DNA of 64,000 nucleotides, from positions 3,534,001-3,598,000 of the forward strand of contig OZ023269.1 of NCBI GenBank assembly GCA_964006375.1, given 5' to 3'. Below the pieces are notes generated by a model. It did not search any database. It was not told the origin of the DNA and saw nothing but the letters and a program-made list of their open reading frames with translations. Source of the DNA: Tillus elongatus. Lineage: Eukaryota; Arthropoda; Insecta; Coleoptera; Cleridae. Below, piece by piece: positions 49,030-59,945 of this stretch. The translations under genes were made by a program, and so were the position numbers. Each line of letters starts with the position of its first letter. Positions within the stretch are counted from its first letter, which is position 1.

Positions 49030-50806
49030 TAACTACGCAAGAAACAGCTATGTCCGAATTTTTTCTGAGGCAAAAACTCGTTTAATAACCACATCAAAAA
49101 CCAAGTCCTCTCAAGCTCCAACAACAGCAAACCCTTCTGTACTCTTGATAAATCTATTGGGAATAATTTCTGCAAGAGCACGTTCCCACCTCTTGTTTCA
49201 GGGGATGAAATTGTTTCTACCGCCCTGGGCAAGGCTGAACTTTTTACCTCGTTGTTCGCCGGCAATTCTACTCTCAACCCACCTCCAAGTGTTCAACCAC
49301 TAACAGTCCCCAATGTCGCGCATAAAATGACGGATATCATTTTCAAAAGTAAAAAGGTACGAAAGATGCTCTCTTCTCTTAATACCAGGAGAGCCTCTGG
49401 CCTTGACGAGATCGTAGCAATTGTTCTCAAAAAATGCGCACCAGAACTGTCTCCTATCCTGACCGTCTGTTTCAGACATCTTACAATAGAGGAATATTCC
49501 ATAGTAACTGGAAAACTGCTCGAGTACAATCCGTCCCCAAGAAAGGATCCAAAGTGCTTCCTAGCAACTATAGGCCTATTTCTCTCTTTTCAGTTGTCTC
49601 TAAAGTGATGGAAAATTATATAAACACCGAGTTACTAAAATTTCTTGAAAAACACAGTCTAATCCACGACAGGCAGTATGGATTCCGTCAGCGCAGATCA
49701 ACTGCCGACCTCCTTTTCTTTGTCACCCATTCTTGTAACAAGTCTATGGAACTACACGGCGAATCCCAGATTGTCGCTCTAGAGATATCTAAAGCACTTG
49801 ACCAGGTCTGACACCCAGCGCTGCTTAATAAACTTCCGGCCTATGGCCTACCACCAAAACTCTACACCTGGACAGCAAATTTCGGCTCAAACCAGAGCAT
49901 TTATGTGGTCGTGGATGGCCATTCCTCTAAACTATATCCAATTAATGCAGGAGATCCTCAAGGTTCAGCTTTAGCCCCTACTTTGTTTCTGCTCCACATC
50001 AATGACCTCTCTAGCACATCAAAACCAGTTCACAGTTACGCGGACAACAGCACCTTCCACTCAAATATACAATATTCTAAGCCTATTTCTTTAGCCCAAT
50101 TAGATGAGGATCGCAGACTCATGGAGGGTTCTGTCTCCGTGGATCTCCAAAAAATATTAGACTGGGGAAGTAGAAATCTTGTACAATTCAACTCCACCAA
50201 ATCTCAGTATTGCTTTCTATCTCATAAGAGATACACCAGCCCTAGACCCCTCACAGTCAACAACCAAGTTATTCAAAGTAATGAGTCCTTTTCACTTGTT
50301 GGCATTTCTGTGGATCGAAATTTCAATTAGCACAAACATATCACATCGATTGCAGAAGCGGCTGCTAAGAAATTAGGTTTCCTCTTCCGGGCTCGCAAAT
50401 AATTTTTACCAGCTAATCTCTATACCATATATACTTTACAAATAAGACCAAACCTCGAATACTGCTCCCACATCTGGGGTGTTGTTGCCGCTTCTACACT
50501 CGCTATCCTGGACTCCATTCAGAATAGAGCTATACTTCTCATCGGTGACCCTACCCTCACCCAAAGACTGTCATTCCTTGCCCACCGACGTGTTGTTGGT
50601 GACCTCTCTGTCTCTTTTACAGATATCTGCACGGGCACTGCTCAGAGGAGCTTTCTTCCATAGTTCCTCCACCTGCTGCCCCCAACAGATCTACCAGGGG
50701 AACAGAGGGAATGCACCATTTTATTGTCCAGGTCACCAGACATAGAACATCTTCTTATGCCCGCTCTTTTGTCCCGAGAACTTCCAAGTTTTGGTATTCC
50801 TTACCA
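49030..50806 (+). pseudogene. LINE (Jockey-like) reverse transcriptase, inactivated
   Basis: Ordered RT motifs on the plus strand: a linker (NYARNSYVRIFSEAKTRLI), RRASGLDEI, RPISLFSVVSKVMENYI, RQYGFRQRRSTADLLFF, ALEISKALDQV (motif A, the usual catalytic Asp is Glu), LPINAGDPQGSALAPTLF-like motif B, HSYADNSTFHSN (motif C: YADD changed to YADN), then LEYCSHIWGVVAAST and DICTGTAQRSF. RT copies the element RNA at the nick. Two catalytic substitutions, frameshifts near 49440-49560 and stops make it dead. It ends near 50806 without its A tail. The DDE-like endonuclease partner may be the fragments near 25-26.6 kb. Confidence 0.85.
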
Positions 50807-51057
50807 AATATCCAATTAAATTGAAACAAGCCGGTCCTGTTACGGCGGGATATCAACTAGGTTTGCAGCTCACTCTCTCTTCAACTGTGGCATTAATTTA
50901 TATTTACATCTATCGGCCATCCTCCTTTCGGTATGGACATGCGCTATATGCCTAAATATACAATTTCCGAATGTGTTTAACAAAAACAGGTAATTCTCAC
51001 CACTATAGTTATACCGTAATCATCATCTATTTTTTTCATTAAATTTTAAAGTTATGT
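50807..51057. repeat. Hammerhead-family flanking repeat (left part)
   Basis: GGCCATCCTCCTTTCGGTAT and TGGACATGCGC are the reverse complement of 53640-53690. ATTCTCACCACTA and ATACCGT match 54285-54310. The unit is interrupted by the LINE at 51070. Confidence 0.65.
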
Positions 51058-52565
51058 AATATTATAAGGTTGGACTCTAAACTAACCTGGAATGGTCACA
51101 TTGGAAAAATACTGCGTAAGGCAGTCATCACCTTAGCCGTCACTAGGCGGCGATATGGAAAAACGTGGGGACTAAGACCTAGTATGGCCCACTGGCTGTA
51201 CACAAGGGTGGTCAGACCATCGTTAACATATGCGGCACTGGTCTGGTGGCCTAAGGTGACACAATCCAGTGCCAAACAAAAACTAGGCAAGATCCAAAGG
51301 ATGGCTTGCCTAGGCATTACAGGGGCCATGTCTTCAACCCCAACAGCCGCCATGGAGGTGTTGCTGGATCTGCCCCCCCCCCCTACACTTAGTTATTATG
51401 GGGGAGGCCAGGCTAGGACTATACAAACTAGCCTGCAATGGTAGACTGAAGATCAACCCAGGCTTCAGGGGCCACTGCAAAATTTAGGAGATCGTGAAGG
51501 AGCCCATGCTTGAAATATGGTCAGACTTCGCGAGCCCGCGAATGTGCAGGGAAAACAACTTTACAGTGGAAATACCCGACCGCGAGGCATGGCGGGAGGA
51601 GACGCCGGGCATACCACGGGACGCGCTCGTCTGGCTTACGGACGGATCCGGCGAGGAGCATGGGACGGGGGCAGGTGTTTACTCGAAAGGATTGAGGGTA
51701 AGTCATAGTATTTCCCTCGGAGCCCATGCAACGGTGTTTCAGGCCGAGATGTACGCCATCCTGCACTGTGTGCGGGAGAACAGGAGGAGGGGCTACACCA
51801 ACAAGCGGATCCTCATAGCCACAGACAGCCAGGCAGTCCTTAAGGCACTAAGTAGCCCACGGGTAAACTCCTGGCTGGTAAGTGAGTGCCGAGACGATAC
51901 GAGCGACCTGGCTGTGCAGAATGAGGTGACCCTCATCTGGGTGCCGGGTCACTCGGGGGTCAAAGGCAATGAAGAAGTTGACAGTCTCGCAAAGAGAGGG
52001 TCAGCAGAACCATTTATGGGACCAGAACCGACTCTGGGTGTGTCAAAGAGCACTGCCAGGGAAGCCATTAAGTCCTGGGTCAGAAACTAACACAAGGTGT
52101 ACTGGGCGGACTGTCCAGGGCTCAGACATGGGAAGTCAATAATTGACGGACCCAGTTCAAAGAGAGCTGTGGAGCTGCTAAATCTTAGCAGAGGACAGCT
52201 CAGAAACACAACAGGTCTCTTGACGGGACACATGGCCGTCAAGAAACACCTGCATAAAATGGGGCGGTTCGAAGAGGACCTCGCATGCAGACTCTGCGGC
52301 GAGGGGGAGGAATCAGCCCAGCACATCTCGTGCGAGTGTAAAGCTCTGGACCGCAAAAGATAACTGATCTACGGTCAGTCTAGACCGGAGACAGAGCAAT
52401 ATAAAACTTCACCCTACCAATCGCTGTGCAGACTAGTTCAAGGCACAGTAATTTTGGAATGGGTCGAGTAAGACTAAGGGTATGCACAATCAACCAAAGG
52501 TTGCAGTGCTATCGGGGCAACAACGCCGCGGACGAGCTCTGAGGGAACAAAAAAATATTATAAGG
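51058..52565 (+). mobile_element. LINE (family 1), 5'-truncated insertion with 12-bp target duplication
   Basis: AATATTATAAGG occurs perfectly at 51058-51069 and 52554-52565. Between them lies a 5'-truncated LINE with an A-rich tail (ACAAAAAAA). The uninterrupted target exists as a paralogue near 54347-54372. Confidence 0.93.
51070..52470 (+). pseudogene. LINE (family 1) post-RT, RNase H and CCHC tail
   Basis: DSKLTWNGHIGKILRKA, RPSLTYAALVWWPKV and LGITGAMSSTPTAAMEVLL (post-RT), then RNase H in one open frame (51494-52090): WLTDGSGEEHGTGAG (Asp), VFQAEMYAILHC (Glu), RILIATDSQAVLKALSS (Asp), LIWVPGHSGVKGNEEVDS (Asp). All four catalytic acids remain. The tail, YWADCPGLRHGKSIID to CRLCGEGEESAQHISCECKA, is a Cys-rich zinc motif. 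A TAA at 52088 and another near 52361 interrupt it, and a 9-C run near 51375 likely caused a frameshift. The RT is missing by 5' truncation. Family 1 copy 2 lies at 22898-23800. Confidence 0.88.
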
Positions 52566-52800
52566 ACATCTCGAGCACATTCTTAGCGAATATTCTGAAT
52601 AATGATCTATTCAAATATTCTCAGTATCTTGATCAAGAATTTTCTTATGACGTGATTGAATAAACGTACTCAGAATATTCAAGATGCAGTTTGAAATTTC
52701 ATAAACGTTATAAGAACATTCCGAAACAAATATTCGGAAAAAAAGAATGTTATCGCATTGTGAGAACATTCTAAGAATATCTTGTGCTGTATGTGTAGAT
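52566..52800. repeat. GAATATTC-rich repeat (right part of interrupted copy)
   Basis: GACATCTCGAGCACATTC, then repeated GAATATTC/AGAATATTC-type words, collinear with 54360-54590. Confidence 0.8.
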
Positions 52801-53404
52801 AGCATATAACTGCGCTTTTATTTCATTGCATGTCTTTTCATCCAAAAATAAGAAGCGAACTACATTTTTTCTATTTTATCGAGAAGAACGAGAAACTTGT
52901 GATAGAACTGGCTGCCAAATAAAACCTAAGCGATGAATCTGAAATTTGGTATGGTGTCGTTTGACAGATGACAGTACACGACGGTAATGCCAACAGCGTT
53001 ATTATAGAATATATTGTTGTTAATTAAAGCAAAAACACAGAAGGGTATTAACTACTACAGAATAACAAAACAGAGGAAGGCGGATTTAGAATACGCATAT
53101 AAATGTAGAATTGCTCGCAACAAAAGTAGAGGATTAATTCTTTTTTAATCCCAATAATTACAAAACGATTCCATCAGTTACATATTGAAGACATTTTAAG
53201 GGAAATATATCACTGCGTCTTTTTAATTAAGCATTGTTTGCTAAATCCCACATACGACTACTCTTGCTTAAGGGTGAGCTACCTAATTTAAAATAAATTG
53301 GTATTCATTAGTATTAATTAAAACATCCAGCATCTTCCAGTAACTTAACTTTAATTGCAGTTTATAAATAAAGTTTTCTATTTCTGAATTCAATATATTA
53401 GAGT
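52801..53404. other. Unassigned sequence
   Basis: Nothing recognised. Confidence 0.3.
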
Positions 53405-53690
53405 TGATTGAATCTTAGCCTTACATAATTTGTCCCTATATTAAGGTAAAATTGGGTCAGGGTTGACAATTTATTAAATTGTTAGTTGGTTGTATACAGT
53501 CTCTAATATTTAACACTTTGTTTTATGTGGAGCTGCCGTGACAACATATTACTTGGTTCCACAACGAGGTGGCGGCACGTGCTTCGTATCTCATTTAGTG
53601 TAAGAGGAACTATTTTGCATATGTGTACATGAGCCCATGTCCATACCGAAGGGGGGATGGCCGATAGACGTAAATGTAAATTAATGCCAA
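53405..53690 (+). repeat. Hammerhead-family repeat body
   Basis: CTTAGCCTTACATAATTTG, GGGTCAGGGTTGACAAT, GAGCTGCCGTGACAACAT and GGTTCCACAACGAGG match 57830-58005 and, inverted, 57590-57770. Confidence 0.75.
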
Positions 53691-54024
53691 CTTGAATGAT
53701 GTTATATCATGCTGTATAAGGTTGTATTGTAACATAATTAATTAACGATAATAATGTAACGTGAACACGGAGAACAGTGTGTAATTACAAACAATAACAC
53801 AGCGTACAGAAGCAACTAAAACATGGTGTCAGGTTATCAAGAACTAAAATGCGCCCAGTAAAGAAACAAGTTTTAAAGCATATCATACAGTTGACACCGA
53901 CGAAGAGTACGTGAATTTTGCCTGACACTGGATCATCCTACGAATTAGGTACACATACATTGTATAATATATAATTAAAAAATTGTGTTCTTCATTAGTA
54001 ATAGTAAATTATACCATATAAATC

Positions 54025-54030
<6 letters not shown>
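53691..54030. other. Unassigned sequence
   Basis: Nothing recognised. Confidence 0.3.

Positions 54031-54105
<75 letters not shown>
54031..54105. repeat. (TA)n microsatellite
   Basis: About 75 bp of TA. Confidence 0.95.
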
Positions 54106-54109
<4 letters not shown>

Positions 54110-54192
54110 TATGCCATATAAACCACCTTCAATGGAAGGCTGGCTACCATAGACGTATTACTTTATAGATGTATTTTCGCTGCAATTAGTAT

Positions 54193-54235
54193 ACCGTACT
54201 GACGAGCTCTAATTAGAGCGAAACCGGTCTACGGT
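54193..54235 (+). ncRNA. Hammerhead ribozyme candidate (type I, minimal stem III)
   Basis: Stem I strands ACCGTA (54193-54198) and TACGGT (54230-54235) are fully complementary. The core CTGACGA (54199-54205) fits CUGANGA. Stem II is GCTCT/AGAGC with loop AATT (54206-54219). GAAA follows at 54220-54223, then a very short stem III CCGG closed by the A-U pair, and the cleavage triplet GTC ending at 54229. Every conserved position is satisfied. Such minimal stem III hammerheads are known in Penelope-like elements and animal retrozymes, where they may act as dimers. Self-cleavage is predicted, not shown. Confidence 0.75.
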
Positions 54236-54240
54236 TCTAA

Positions 54241-54600
54241 TTGTGGTGAGAATGCATCTAGCCTTACATAGTTCCTCTTATAATTCTCACCACTACCTAT
54301 ACTTATACCGTCATCATCATCTACCTTTTTTCTTACATTTTAAACTTATATAATATTATAAGGACATCTCGAGAACATTCTGAGCGAATATTCTGAATAA
54401 TGATCTATTCAAATATTCTCAGTATATTGATGAAGAATTTTCTTAGGATGTGATTGAATGAATGTACTCAGAATATTCAAGATACAGTTTGAAATTCCAT
54501 AAATGTTATTAGAACATTCAGAAACAAATATTCTGAAAAAAGAATGTTCTCACATTGTGAGAAAATTTTGAGAATATCTTGTGCTGTGTGGGGAGCAGAA
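54241..54600 (+). repeat. Hammerhead-family flanking repeat, uninterrupted paralogue
   Basis: TTGTGGTGAGAATGCATC, ATTCTCACCACTACC, then AATATTATAAGGACATC and GAATATTC-type words. It contains the empty-site version of the target occupied at 51058-52565. Confidence 0.85.
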
Positions 54601-55304
54601 ACGGTGTTCTTTAGTAAGCAAAGCAGCAATGAAAATAACATCAATTAAAATTACGAGTTGTACCGTCCTAAAACATGTTAACGATGTTGTCCCTTACGCA
54701 CGTTAAATAGACCATAGGTTTAACTAATGTTTTTAATAGTTAAACGTGATAATTAATGTGAATAAATTAAATAATTTTGTACTTACAAGCAAAACCCAGC
54801 ACCCATCAAAACTTCGAAGGCACAAAACACATAAACAAAAATGGTTGATTGTTGAACAGTTGGCAATAACCCTTGGCAAATCAGCGAGCCATATGCAACA
54901 ATAAGATCACGTAAAAGTTAAGCTATATAGAGTAGTCAAACCACATAAGTTTCCTTATACATTTTACTAGTATTTCTATAAGTAATTTCTGACAGGGGGG
55001 TTAGTCAGCGAAGATAAAGTTCTCTTTGAGAAATCGACAACAGTTGCGTTTGACTTGAAACTCAGCGGTACTGGTGAACGCATACGTTACCTCGACTATT
55101 GAACTGTTGGAGTTGGTAAAAGCAACCATTGTTAGCCTTATTGCTTAATGTATAGCAAGTCCAATTCTTGCGAAAATTCGCTAGAATAAACTCATCCGCT
55201 GACATCATTTTTATGTTTCCAATCTAACACAGATCAAGTCGCGGAGCCAACTGATATAAAAATATTTTTATCCTAAGCTGATGTGAAATTTTATATTTTT
55301 TTAG
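54601..55304. other. Unassigned intronic sequence
   Basis: Nothing recognised upstream of the splice acceptor at 55304. Confidence 0.35.
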
Positions 55305-55634
55305 ATACAACCTATACCAATTTTACCAAATGTAGAAGCTCCAAAAAGGGATGTTCAACAGAAATCAAATGATGAAGCTAGTAAAAATCAAAATCCAGCA
55401 TCAGCGCCGCTACCGGTAGAGCAATTTATTCCTTACACTCCGCTTGGGGGTTCTTTAATTTCACCAGAAAGATACTATAATCAACCAGAACAGTTGAAGC
55501 ATGAAGAAACACAAACAAGAACTGAAGAAGAAGATTACAGAGACATTCGGATACCTGTCAACTTCAAGAATAAAAACCCGGAAATTCCTGATGTTCCACC
55601 GCCGCCACTACCAGTTAAAAGTAGACCTAAATAA
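55305..55634 (+). CDS. Secreted proline-rich protein gene, terminal exon
   Basis: Follows acceptor TTTTTTTAG (55296-55304). 109 codons open in phase 0, starting IQPIPILPNVEAPKRD and ending PDVPPPPLPVKSRPK then TAA at 55632. The middle holds a Gln/Asn/Ser-rich linker, FIPYTPLGGSLISPERYY and an acidic stretch TEEEDYRDIRIP. AATAAA-type signals follow at ~55660-55672. The proline/tyrosine content and signal peptide suggest an extracellular structural or secreted protein; function unknown. The exon is not preceded by an ATG in frame and depends on splicing from 41417 over a 13,887-bp intron. Confidence 0.72.
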   Translation: MQPIPILPNVEAPKRDVQQKSNDEASKNQNPASAPLPVEQFIPYTPLGGSLISPERYYNQPEQLKHEETQTRTEEEDYRDIRIPVNFKNKNPEIPDVPPPPLPVKSRPK

Positions 55635-55659
55635 TATTGGTATAATGTAATTATCTAAT

Positions 55660-55680
55660 AAAAATAAATAAATGAAGAAA
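55660..55680 (+). terminator. Polyadenylation signal region of the secreted-protein gene
   Basis: Overlapping AATAAA/AATAAAT words begin ~27 bp after the TAA stop. Confidence 0.55.
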
Positions 55681-55722
55681 AAATTAAAAGAATGGTTACA
55701 TTTGGTTGAGAAAATCCCTATA

Positions 55723-57399
55723 GATTAGATTAGATTAGATTTATTGTGAGTGGGCTATTCCAGTCCCTCCACCGCGACCTTAGGTCTATTGTGGCTCACG
55801 TCAAATTATTTACATTTCACCCATCAATTCCAGCTCCCTGCGGGAGTCGATCTTTTCTTGGGGGTGAAAGTTTGTTTGGCAGGTGTACTGCCATCTGACT
55901 GAAGTCGCTTGCCCGTTTCGAAGCTCAAAGAGAGATAATCTTTCTCCGAGTTCGTCTGAACCCGACATCCGGCAGTGTTTGCCTCGAGGCGGTATCATGA
56001 AGTCCCGCATCCAAGCAGGATCCAAGTGAGGTCGTTTGTCCGTTTCCAAACTCACAGAAGAGACCTCAACCTCTAGTTGTAATCCACCCCTAAAGATCTC
56101 AGTTCTCCTCCGGGTTCGTCTAGACCCTACAACCACCAGTGCTAGACTCAAGGCGACATCCCATCGAGTCCCGCTCCCGAGCATTACCCAAGCAAGGCTG
56201 TCCGTCCATTTCGAAGCACACAGTGGGGGCCTCAAACTCCGGGTGTTTGCCACTCATCAGAGTTGTCAACCCCCTCCGGGTCGTCTAGACATACGACACA
56301 CGACAGAGCTCATTCCAGGGCGGTATCATCTGCAACCCCGCTCCCGAGTAACAACCAAGCGAGGCCATTTGTCAGTTTCTGAGGCCACAGTGGAGGCGTC
56401 AAACTCCGGGTGCATATCATTCCACAGAGATATCCGCCTCCCCTCAGCCTCACCTGTACCAGACCCCCGCCAGTATTTCATTCACTCGACGCGGTATCAT
56501 GCAGTCCCGCCCTCGAGCAGCATCCAGGCAGGGTCGTTAGCCTCTTTCGAAGCTCGCAGAGTAGACCTAAGTCTTCAGGTGTAATCAACCTCTAGAGATC
56601 CCAGCCAACTCCGGGTTCGTCCAGGCCCAACACCCACCAGCGTTTGCTTAAATTTCACCCAACAAATCGAGCTTCCGACAGGCGACGATATTTTTGAGGT
56701 GAAACTTTGTTTGACAGATGTACTGCCATCTGAGCGAAGTCGCTTGCCCGTCTCAAAGCTCAAAGAGAGACAACCTCTCTCCGAGTTCGTCTGGACCAGA
56801 CATCCGTCAGTGTTTGACTCCGGGCAGTATGATGAAGTCCCGCATCCGAGCAGCATCCCAGTGGGGTCGTTTGTTCGTTTCGAAGCTCACAGAAAGGGCC
56901 TCAGCCTCTAGATGTAATCCACCCCTAAAGATCTCAGCTCTCCTCCGGGTTCGTCTAGACCCGACACCCACCAGTACTAGACTCAAGGCGACATCCAATC
57001 GAGTCCCGCTCCCGAGCATCGCCCCAGCGAGGCCGTCCGTCCGTTTCGAAGCACACAGTGGGGGCCTCAAACTCCGGGTGTATACCACCCATCAGAGTTG
57101 TCAACCCCCTCCGGGTCGTCTAGACATACGACACACGACAGGGCTCATTCCAGGGCGGTATCATCTGGAACCCCGCTCCCGAGTAACAACCAAGCGCGGG
57201 TCCATTTCTAAGCCCAGAGTGGAGGCCTCAAAATCCGGGTGTACATCACTCCCCAGAGATATCCACCTCCCTTCAGGGCCACCTGGACAAGACCCTCCGC
57301 CAGTGTTTGCCTCCGATTAGTCGCCTCTTACGACAGGAGTTACCTCGGGCCTATTCTTTTAGTTAGTCCCCGGACGCAGGGGGGACAAATCCCTATAAG
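55723..57399. repeat. Higher-order satellite, locus 2 (E-A-B-C-D-E-A-B-C)
   Basis: Starts with (TAGAT)n at 55723-55742 and ends TTACGACAGGAGTTACC, GGGCCTATTCT, CCCCGGACGC. Nine ~167-bp subunits have landmarks near 55941, 56104, 56273, 56441, 56607, 56777, 56940, 57105 and 57272. The same subunit type recurs every five units (~835 bp). Terminal blocks and subunit order match locus 1. Confidence 0.88.
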
Positions 57400-57589
57400 T
57401 ATTGTGTATTGACATCTTTAACTAGGTTATTTACACACACAAAAAGACAAGCTGATAATCTTAAAAGGTCTTGAGAACAGGCTTTCTTGTCGGTGTGCGA
57501 TTTTAAGGTTCAAGATTTAATTATATGCTAAACATAAAATCAAATCGTAATTCTTACAGATTCGCAACAAGTTTGCACAAAAGACTTTC

Positions 57590-58005
57590 AGATTCTCCTT
57601 AACCGTAGGTATACTATTACATTTCATATAGTGAGATATAAGACAGGAGTCGCCATCTCGTTGCGCACCCAAGTAGTATGTTGTCACGACAGCTCCAAAT
57701 AACACAAAATGTTATAAAATAGAGACTGTGTATAACCAACTAACAATTTTGTAAATTGTGAGCCCTGACCCATATACGGTACTGACGAGCTCTAATTAGA
57801 GCGCAACCGGTCTACGGTTCTAATTGTGGTGAGAATACATCTAACATTACATACATTGTCCCTATATTATCAAAGTAATGGGCCAGGGCTGACAATTTAC
57901 AAAATCGTTTGTTGGTTGTACACAGTCTCTATTTTGTAACATTTTGTGTTATTTGGAGCTGTCGTGACAACATACCACTTGGTTCCGCAACGAGATGATC
58001 TGACA
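57590..58005. repeat. Inverted hammerhead-family repeat with degenerate hammerhead in the centre
   Basis: The left arm (57590-57770) is the reverse complement of the right arm (57830-58005); landmark GGAGCTGTCGTGACAACATA. Between them, at 57776-57816, is CTGACGA, stem GCTCT/AGAGC, then GCAA instead of GAAA and a stem I mismatch, so this copy should be inactive. Confidence 0.8.
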
Positions 58006-58115
58006 TCTCACTATCTACTTTGAGGTTGGCTACCATAGCCGTATTACTTTATAAGAATATGTAAGAAACGTTGTGAAAGTGCCTCAACCAATGTGAAAGC
58101 ATTTTATTCATTTAC
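58006..58115. other. Hammerhead-family repeat edge
   Basis: GGTTGGCTACCATAG and CGTATTACTTTATA match 54140-54165. Confidence 0.6.
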
Positions 58116-59945
58116 TTGCTTAAATCTGTGCCTCTAAAGCAGAAACAACATTCCTTCAAAAATCAATATTCTAGCAGTTTAGGAGGAACTGAGGGAGAGC
58201 TTACCTCCTCTACCATACATGTGACCCAGATTCCCCCTCCCCTGCATAATAAAAGAAAACTAGGAGTGAATGTGATACAGGCAAATCTTTATCGGTGTAA
58301 GGCCTCGGCTGTTTTATGTAAAATGTTTAAGACTTGTGATGTCGACCTCATCCAGGAACCTACAGCATAGCCGGGATGCCAATGGGGAGCTGGCAAAGCT
58401 CCTCGCAGGCGGTCCAGACTGCGTTGTGTTAATCCAAGAGCCTTATGTGTATAGGAAGCAAGTGAGAGAGCTTGGAGGAATCGGCTTCAACATCCTAGTT
58501 GGTGGCGAAGCATAGGAAGAACAACCTAAGACATGCATACTGGCGTCAAGGGATCTGGACGTGATGTTGCTGCCGCAGCTCGTGTCCAGAGACGCCACAG
58601 CAGCTGTCCTGGAGTATAAGGTGAGTAATATTAGGCTTAAGGTTATGATGTGCAGCCTTTATGTTCACTACGATCGACCGGCCGAGGATCCTCTATCGGG
58701 CGTTGGTCTGGTGGTGTGGTATGAACCAAACTACCAGCAAGAATCTGGCCAAACTCCAAAGGCTGGCAATCCCGGGTATCACAGGCGCTATGAGGACGAC
58801 ACCCTCAACCGCGCTAGAGGTCTTGCTGATGCTGCCACCGCTTCCCATTTGTATCAGAAGGGAGGCTATGGCGTCGCATCTTAGAATGCAAGAGTCTGGA
58901 AACTGGTGCGGAGAGGGAGCAGTAACAGGGCATGCAAGAGTTGCCAAGGAGGTGGAAAAGGAAATTCCGATTTTCGCCATCAAGGTACGGGATGCCGATA
59001 ACGATATTAGGTTGACTAGGCCATATACCCTCAGGATCCCCAGTAGGGATCAGTTGGAGTGAAAATGAGGTCGCATTCCAGCCCGCAAGCCTGGTCTGTT
59101 TCACCGACGGATCGCGGCTGAAGGATCAACAATCCTCCGGAGCGGGAATATACATCGAAGGCCTGGGGGTGCGCGAGAGTTATGCTCTTGGCGCATTCGA
59201 AACGCTATCCTGTCTGTAGCCAATAGACAGGATGTGAGGAGAAATCTGTGTACATTTACTCGGATAGCCAGGCGGCCCTCCGGGCAGTCTGCGCGGCGAG
59301 AATCAGGTCAACACTGGTTGAGGAGTGCGCTGACGCCCTCAAAGGACTAGCCAGGACAAAGAAGGTGCAACTGGTGTGGGTTCCGGGACACGGTGGCGTA
59401 GCGGGGAATGAGGTGGCAAATAATCTCGCAAGGCTTGGTTCCCGGCGGCCGTTCTGTGGCCCGGAGCCTGAGATAAGCATAAGTAGGAAGACGGTCTCTG
59501 TCGCCTTAGACAGGTGAAAAGAGGAAGCAATGGAGAAGCACTGGGGGTCGGTTGGCTGCAGGCAGGCGAGGGACTTCGTGGAGGGGCCGGACAGAGATAA
59601 AGCTGTCTGGCTACTCGGTAGGAGTCGACCTACGCTTCGCCGCATCCTTGCGGTGCGGCCACTGCGCCCTTAGAAGACACCTCACATTGATAGGGGTGGA
59701 GAGGGGTCCTATTTGGCAGGAATGCGGCGAGGATGAAGAAACGTCCTACCACTACCTGTGTGAATGCGAGGCTTTTGGGAGTCTTCGAGCAGAATTGTTC
59801 TGATCGAGGAATCTGCAGAGGAATAAGGTAAGTACCGTCCAAATGAAGACCGTCACGGTCTTCATTTCGAGGTCGAGGCGGTTTGGCGACAGAACCGAGG
59901 AAGAGTAGAGCATTGGCGTTGGCGTCCCCACCATTGCTACTACTA
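58116..59945 (+). pseudogene. LINE (family 2), internally deleted and chimeric, with (CTA)n end
   Basis: Order: an N-terminal piece with the start of an endonuclease (VNVIQANLYRCKASAVLC, DVDLIQEPT), then a second, different endonuclease start (LQHSRDANGELAKLLAGG, VLIQEPYVYRKQVRELGG) to VMMCSLYVHYDRPAEDP near 58680. The sequence then jumps straight to the post-RT region (RILYRALVWWC, GITGAMRTTPSTALEVLL), skipping the whole reverse transcriptase. RNase H follows with CFTDGSRLKDQ, YSDSQAALRAVCAARIRS, LVWVPGHGGVAGNE and zinc tail CGEDEETSYHYLCECEAF, broken by frameshifts. Ends GCTACTACTA at ~59943, abutting BEL gag. Confidence 0.82.

Noticed and set aside
56036..57320. Open frames of 182 and 200 codons on the plus strand and 147 on the minus
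   Set aside because: They lie in the GC-rich satellite, overlap in several frames, change frame between subunits and show no domain.
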